17,969 bases of DNA, from NCBI GenBank assembly GCA_030597865.1, contig JAUVQZ010000026.1:1-17969 (forward strand). The letters run 5' to 3'. The translations under genes and the position numbers were made by a program. The notes beneath the pieces were generated by a model. It was not told the DNA's origin and made no database searches. It saw nothing but the letters and a program-made list of their open reading frames with translations. Position 1 is the stretch's first letter. Every line of letters starts with the position of its first letter. Shown piece by piece: positions 14,583 through 17,969 of this stretch. The DNA comes from Pseudomonadota bacterium (GTDB taxonomy: Bacteria > Desulfobacterota > Desulfobulbia > Desulfobulbales > SURF-16).

Positions 14583-15299
14583 ATGGCGGAACAAGGACAC
14601 GCCGGCTGTGCCAGACCCACGGGCGGCCTTGTCGGCGAAGAAAACGAATCCACAGAACAAACTGCATCCCAAGAACCAAAGGAGACTCGAAAAATGTTAA
14701 TGGTCGGCCAAAAGGTGCCTGATTTCACGGCGCCAGCATATCACAAGAACGAATTTACCAATGTCAAACTGTCGGATTACCTGGGCAAATGGGTGGTCCT
14801 CTGCTTTTACCCGGGCGACTTCACCTTTGTCTGAGCCACCGAAGTTTCAGCGGTCGCTGAAAAATATTCTGAGTTCCAGAAGCTCGGTGTTGAGGTTCTT
14901 TCCATGAGCATTGACAGTATGTTTGTCCATAAGATGTGGAATGATGATGAATTGAGCAAGATGGTGGATGGCGGCGTACCCTTCCCCATGCTCTCTGATG
15001 CCGGCGGCAAGGTCGGCTCGGCCTATGGCGTCTATGATCCTGATGCCGGTGTTGAGACCAGGGGCCGTTTCCTCATTGACCCTGATGGCGTTCTCCAGGG
15101 CTATGAGGTCCTCACCCCGCCGGTGGGCCGCAATGTCAACGAGACCCTGCGCCAGATCCAGGCCTTCCAGCTCGTCCGCAAGACCGAGGGGGCCGAGGCC
15201 ACTCCCTCCGGCTGGATACCCGGCAAGCCCACCCTGAAGCCCGGTATTAATCTGGTTGGTAAGGTCTGGCAGGAGTGGAAGACCAGTCAGGCCTTTTAG
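14583..15299 (+). CDS. Selenocysteine-containing peroxiredoxin (AhpC/Prx1 type), read through UGA
   Basis: A 238-residue selenoprotein if UGA at 14832-14834 is read as selenocysteine (residue 84). The frame continues without break after it, in the expected peroxiredoxin sequence. FYPGDFTFV-U-ATEVSAVAEKY matches the family block FYP.DFTFVCPTE, with Sec in place of the peroxidatic Cys. After it come RFLIDPDGVL and a C-terminal region EATPSGWIPGKP, where typical 2-Cys members have EVCPAGW; the resolving Cys is Thr207 here. Two starts are possible. ATG 14583 (AGGAGG five bases upstream) gives an extra 37-residue hydrophilic N-terminus with Cys9. ATG 14694 (AAAGGAG nine bases upstream) gives 201 residues with Sec at 47, the usual position. 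Role: reduction of peroxides. It follows the alanine dehydrogenase gene and ends before a strong terminator. Electron donor not evident. Confidence 0.9.
14832..14834 (+). other. In-frame UGA selenocysteine codon
   Basis: The TGA sits exactly where peroxiredoxins have the peroxidatic Cys (FTFV-C-PTE). The same frame continues for 155 codons of clear peroxiredoxin sequence to a TAG at 15297-15299. A SECIS-type hairpin begins 10 bases downstream. This combination makes recoding far more likely than a nonsense mutation. Confidence 0.92.
14845..14862 (+). promoter_or_regulatory. Bacterial SECIS element
   Basis: TTTCAGC (14845-14851) pairs perfectly with GCTGAAA (14856-14862) around the loop GGTC. 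From the end of the UGA to the GGUC loop is 17 bases. From memory the E. coli fdhF SECIS also presents GGUC at its tip at nearly the same distance (about 18 bases), which is the site bound by the SelB elongation factor. The hairpin lies within the coding sequence, as bacterial SECIS elements must. Confidence 0.85.
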
Positions 15300-15341
15300 G
15301 CCCCCTGTGTTGCTGTGCCGACAGATCCTCCTGCCGGTAAT

Positions 15342-15388
15342 AAAACACGCCATTCTTTTCCGTTTTGGGGAGGAATGGCGTGTTTTTT
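15342..15388 (+). terminator. Strong Rho-independent terminator after the seleno-peroxiredoxin gene
   Basis: AAAACACGCCATTC (15342-15355) pairs perfectly with GAATGGCGTGTTTT (15373-15386) across a 17-base loop, and the T run continues to 15388. The flanking A and T runs make it potentially bidirectional. It separates the peroxiredoxin gene from the DsrE-like gene whose start lies 28 bases further on. Confidence 0.85.
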
Positions 15389-15415
15389 ATGAAACTTTCT
15401 TAAGGGTAAACCGCC

Positions 15416-15776
15416 ATGCCTACTTCCAGCAGTAAAACCGTTCTCTTTGCCTTCCAGGGCAACCCCATGTGTTTTATCCACGTCCTCCTCAATGGTATTG
15501 ATCTCCATGACCGGGGCAGGGAGGGCAAAATCGTCATTGAGGGCGAGGCCGTCAAGCTCATCGCTGCCATGGCCCAGGACAGCCATTTCCTGAACACCCT
15601 CTATAAAAAGACCAAAGGCCTTGGCCTCTTTGATGCCGTCTGCCTGGGCTGCGCCACCAAATTAGGCGCTGTGGAGGCGGCCAAGGCACGAGGATCTGCC
15701 CCTGGTGGGAGACATGAACGGCCACCCCAGCATGGGCCGTTACCTTGACGGGGGCTACGAGGTAATTACCTTTTAA
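15416..15776 (+). pseudogene. DsrE-like small cytoplasmic protein, frameshifted
   Basis: The first frame (from ATG 15416, AAGGG nine bases upstream) reads TVLFAFQGNPMCFIHVLLNGIDL, then KIVIEGEAVKLI and CLGCATKLGAVEAAK. This matches a small DsrE-superfamily protein family of about 115-120 residues found in anaerobic deltaproteobacteria. After AAK the frame runs into unrelated sequence and stops at 15748. In another frame from 15690, one base further on, the family ending appears: EDLPLVGDMNGHPSMGRYLDGGYEVITF, split here in description, with TAA at 15774-15776. One extra base near 15683-15690 explains this. It is either a genuine inactivating frameshift or a sequencing error; no slippery run is seen at the site. 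The function of intact members is not established, though related DsrE proteins handle sulfur through Cys. Confidence 0.75.
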
Positions 15777-15840
15777 ATAGCGCCAGACCTGCGAGAGGGT
15801 TCCCTCATCTTTTACGATGGGATCTTCATAATCAAAAAAA

Positions 15841-15872
15841 TCCTCTGCACAGCTTTACTGACGAACAGAGGA
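15841..15872 (+). promoter_or_regulatory. Hairpin overlapping the ribosome site of the YcaC-like gene
   Basis: TCCTCTG (15841-15847) is the exact complement of CAGAGGA (15866-15872). The right arm overlaps the Shine-Dalgarno sequence GGAGG (15870-15874) that lies eight bases before the ATG at 15883. Folding would hide part of the ribosome site. The stem is short (7 pairs, 18-base loop), so regulation is a possibility only. Confidence 0.3.
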
Positions 15873-15882
15873 GGAGTGTGAA

Positions 15883-16509
15883 ATGGACGACAATCGATTT
15901 GCAGAACGTTTGACACCGGACAACGCCGTCATCGCCATGCTTGATCATCAGACGGGCCTTCTGGTCAACTGCCGCGACCAAGATTCCACTGTGATGAAAG
16001 CTAACATTCTGGGCCTTTGCAAGATGGCAAAGGTGCTAAATTTACCGGCTGTGGTGACCGCCAGTGTTCCTGAAGGCCCCAATGGACCTGTCATGCCGGA
16101 AATAACGGAAATACTGGCTGTTGATGTCATTGAACGCCAAGGCGAAATCAACGCCTGGGATTCCGCGGAATTCCTGGAGGCGATTAAAAAAACAGGCCGC
16201 AAGAAAATTATTATGGCCGGAATCGTCACAGAGGTATGCCTGATGTTCCCGGCAATTTCCGCGGTTGCGGAGGGATACGACGTCTACGCCGTGATCGACG
16301 CATCTGGAACATGGAACAAAACGGTTCAAGATGCGGCAATGCATCGCATGACACAAGCCGGGGTCAAGGTGTCTACCTGGGTCTCTGTACTAGCCGAGAT
16401 CATGAACGACTGGCGTAGTCCAAAAGGCAACGAACTTGGTCAGGTGCTCGGCGGCCACCTTACATCCTATGGCTGGGTAATGAATAGTTTCCTTGGTAAA
16501 GGGGCATAA
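15883..16509 (+). CDS. Isochorismatase-family cysteine hydrolase, YcaC-like
   Basis: A 208-residue protein matching E. coli YcaC along its length. Landmarks: nucleophile-assisting Asp21 in MLDHQTGLL, GPNGPVMPEI (65-74), EINAWDS (88-94) and the nucleophile Cys119 in GIVTEVCLMFPAISA, with DASGTWNK and RMTQAGVKVSTW following. Arg85 (VIERQGEINAW) occupies the position of the basic active-site residue. The family hydrolyses amide or ester-like bonds; the substrate of YcaC-type members is unknown. The start at 15883 has GAGGAGG eight bases upstream. GC content and codon use look slightly more mixed than in the neighbouring genes. It is downstream of the frameshifted DsrE-like gene and convergent with the alcohol dehydrogenase gene. 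Confidence 0.85.
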   Translation: MDDNRFAERLTPDNAVIAMLDHQTGLLVNCRDQDSTVMKANILGLCKMAKVLNLPAVVTASVPEGPNGPVMPEITEILAVDVIERQGEINAWDSAEFLEAIKKTGRKKIIMAGIVTEVCLMFPAISAVAEGYDVYAVIDASGTWNKTVQDAAMHRMTQAGVKVSTWVSVLAEIMNDWRSPKGNELGQVLGGHLTSYGWVMNSFLGKGA

Positions 16510-16534
16510 GAGATAGATTGGCACTCCTTAAAAT

Positions 16535-16574
16535 CTAAGCCGTCACTCCCGCCTTGGCGGGAGTGACGGCTTAG
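16535..16574. terminator. Perfect 19-base-arm palindrome between convergent genes
   Basis: CTAAGCCGTCACTCCCGCC (16535-16553) and its exact complement (16556-16574) are separated by TT. It lies 25 bases after the hydrolase stop and just beyond the stop of the leftward dehydrogenase. There is no long T run. It likely ends or protects both transcripts, but its GTCACTCCCGCC-type sequence also resembles dispersed palindromic repeats seen in many proteobacterial genomes. Confidence 0.7.
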
Positions 16575-16581
16575 GGATTAC

Positions 16582-17727
16582 TCAGGTGGCGAGCCGAAGA
16601 ACATCGGCAATAACCCCTTTACTGTACACGGCATCGATCCCCCATAGCTTGGCCAGACCGGCGGCATTGTCAGCTATCATCTCAATATCGTCAGCCCCAA
16701 TCCCGGCATCCTGCAGGCGGATGGGGGCGCCGATCTCCTGGAACCATTTCTCCAGGGCCGCAATACCGGCCTCGGCCCCCTGCACGCCAAAAATCCTGTC
16801 GGCAAAGCGCTCGAACTGGGCGGGGTGCTGTCTGCTGTACCAGCGCATCCAGGCCGGCATGACAATGGCCAGGCCGGCGCCATGGGCAATATTATACAGG
16901 GCGCTCAGGGAATGCTCGATCATGTGGTTGGGGAAGGAGCAGTCGCCAACGCCGGTTGGGGTCAGACCGTTTAGGGCCAGGGTGGCCGTCCACATGAACT
17001 CAGCCCGCGCCTCATAATTATCCGGCTCCTTGAGGATCACATTATGGCTGGCAATCACCGTCTTGATAATACTCTCCACCAGCCTGTCCTGGAGTCTGGT
17101 CCCCGGCTTCTTGGTAAAATAGGCCTCAATGACATGGGCAATGGCATCCACGGCCCCGTAGGTGGAATAGTCGGCCGGCACGGTGCAGGTCAACTGCGGA
17201 TTAAGGATGGAGACCTTGGGATAGACCAGGGGCGAGGCGATATTATACTTCTGCCTGGTCTCTTCATTGGTCACCACGCTATTGCCGTTCATCTCGCTGC
17301 CAGTGGCAGCCAGGGTGAGGATGGTATAGATGGGCAGGGCTGCCCTGATCTCCTTGCCAGTAAAAAACTGCCAGATATCTCCCTCGGCCAGGGCGCCCAC
17401 GGCAATGGCCTTAGCCTCGTCAAGGACGGAACCACCCCCCACCGCCAGAACGGCATCCACCTTTTCCGCCTTGGCAAGCTCCACCCCTTTGCGGGTATGG
17501 CTGAGAACAGGATTAGAGACCACGCCACCGAACTCAACATAGCTTACGCCCCGCCGACCCAGGTTGTCCTTAACCCGATCAAGCAGCCCTGACTTCTTGA
17601 CCGACTGACTGCCATAGACCAGCAGCACCTTGGCAAGCCCGGCATCTTTAAGCAGCGGACCGATACTCTCCTCTTTGCCACGGCCAAAAATAATCCTGGT
17701 TGGATTATGGAACTCAAAATCATACAT
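16582..17727 (-). CDS. Iron-containing alcohol dehydrogenase (YqhD/butanol dehydrogenase-like)
   Basis: A 381-residue group III (iron-type) alcohol dehydrogenase, near the 387 of E. coli YqhD. The N-terminal nucleotide domain has the GGGS motif (97-100) with VLDEAKAIA, then ATGSEMNGNSVVTN (141-154). Metal ligands are Asp194 and His198 in GAVDAIAHVIEAY, His272 in MIEHSLSAL and His282 in NIAHGAGLAIVMPAW. The opening MYDFEFHNPTRIIFG is typical. The start at 17727 has AAGGAAG about eight bases upstream. Such enzymes reduce aldehydes to alcohols or the reverse with NAD(P)H, using Fe or Zn in the cytoplasm; the substrate cannot be told. It is transcribed alone and convergent with the hydrolase gene. 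Confidence 0.9.
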   Translation of the reverse strand: MYDFEFHNPTRIIFGRGKEESIGPLLKDAGLAKVLLVYGSQSVKKSGLLDRVKDNLGRRGVSYVEFGGVVSNPVLSHTRKGVELAKAEKVDAVLAVGGGSVLDEAKAIAVGALAEGDIWQFFTGKEIRAALPIYTILTLAATGSEMNGNSVVTNEETRQKYNIASPLVYPKVSILNPQLTCTVPADYSTYGAVDAIAHVIEAYFTKKPGTRLQDRLVESIIKTVIASHNVILKEPDNYEARAEFMWTATLALNGLTPTGVGDCSFPNHMIEHSLSALYNIAHGAGLAIVMPAWMRWYSRQHPAQFERFADRIFGVQGAEAGIAALEKWFQEIGAPIRLQDAGIGADDIEMIADNAAGLAKLWGIDAVYSKGVIADVLRLAT

Positions 17728-17969
17728 GGTTCGTCTTCCTTTTATTTAGTTCAGCACAGCTTATCGTGTTCACTGCGGGCTATCACCCTTTTCCCCATCC
17801 AGCCCTGAACGCTGCCCCCTTCGACCCTTCGACAGGCTCAGGGCAGCGTGGTTTGAACTCCCACACCCTGCAAAGGCCCGCCCGTTGAGCCTGTCGAAAC
17901 GCCTTGGCTAAACTGGGGGGGGGGGGATTTGAGCTAGTGCCTGTCGAACCTAGACATAGGTCTACTGCA
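17728..17969. other. Non-coding right end with repeats
   Basis: No gene is seen. The stretch must hold the promoter of the leftward alcohol dehydrogenase gene, but I could not pick clear boxes. It also has an inverted repeat of a dispersed type (17828-17898), a further partial copy at 17939-17948 and a run of 12 G at 17915-17926. Confidence 0.5.
17828..17898. repeat. TTCGACAGGCTCA inverted repeat
   Basis: TTCGACAGGCTCA (17828-17840) and TGAGCCTGTCGAA (17886-17898) are perfect 13-base inverted copies. A third partial copy, GCCTGTCGAA, is at 17939-17948. This sequence type is familiar as a dispersed intergenic repeat in diverse bacterial genomes (established impression, not checked). Confidence 0.65.

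Noticed and set aside
14832..14834. Reading the peroxiredoxin gene as broken by a nonsense mutation
   Set aside because: The stop is UGA exactly at the catalytic Cys position, the frame is intact on both sides, and a SECIS-type hairpin is correctly placed.
1..17969. CRISPR arrays, tRNA, rRNA, insertion sequences, prophage genes
   Set aside because: No regularly spaced repeats, RNA-gene signatures, transposase or phage proteins were seen in either strand.

Overview
The window (about 18 kb, GC-rich with AT-rich gene borders) looks like chromosomal DNA of a Gram-negative anaerobe, most likely a Desulfobacterota (deltaproteobacterial, Desulfobulbales-like) bacterium. The support is an outer-membrane beta-barrel and lipoprotein genes (diderm), a selenocysteine-containing peroxiredoxin, a DsrE-like protein, a DUF2325 protein, HD-GYP signalling and an iron-dependent alcohol dehydrogenase. 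This is inference from gene content; there is no rRNA or other marker, and no phage, IS element, CRISPR array or tRNA was seen.

Layout. (1) 368-6751, minus strand: a five-gene unit read right to left: an RND/MMPL-type exporter, a LolA-like periplasmic carrier (COG2834), a DUF1302-like outer-membrane barrel, a small lipoprotein and a DUF3108 periplasmic protein. Together they look like an envelope pathway moving a hydrophobic cargo between inner and outer membrane. The exporter and the barrel share an acidic Phe-Gly motif. (2) 7123-10357, plus strand: an AAA+ ATPase of the CbbQ/NirQ/NorQ type and a large VWA/MIDAS partner of the CbbO/NorD type, with no Rubisco or nitric-oxide reductase nearby. 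(3) 10398-12945, minus strand: a stand-alone HD-GYP phosphodiesterase overlapping a small Cys-tailed protein by one base, and a coiled-coil DUF2325 protein. (4) 12946-13384: a divergent regulatory region with two near-identical GTTAG-N6-CTAAC palindromes, a terminator-like hairpin, and a promoter with a palindrome between its -35 and -10 boxes. (5) 13385-16509, plus strand: alanine dehydrogenase, seleno-peroxiredoxin (in-frame UGA plus SECIS hairpin), a strong terminator, a frameshifted DsrE-like gene and a YcaC-like isochorismatase-family hydrolase. (6) 16582-17727, minus strand: an iron-containing alcohol dehydrogenase convergent with the hydrolase, then a non-coding end with dispersed-type repeats and a run of 12 G.

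Most notable: the selenocysteine peroxiredoxin at 14583-15299, which a standard gene caller would split at the UGA and which lacks the usual C-terminal resolving cysteine; the shared FG-acidic motif in the exporter and its outer-membrane partner; the orphan CbbQ/CbbO-like pair; and an alanine dehydrogenase whose NAD-selecting acidic position is Ala-Arg, suggesting NADP use.
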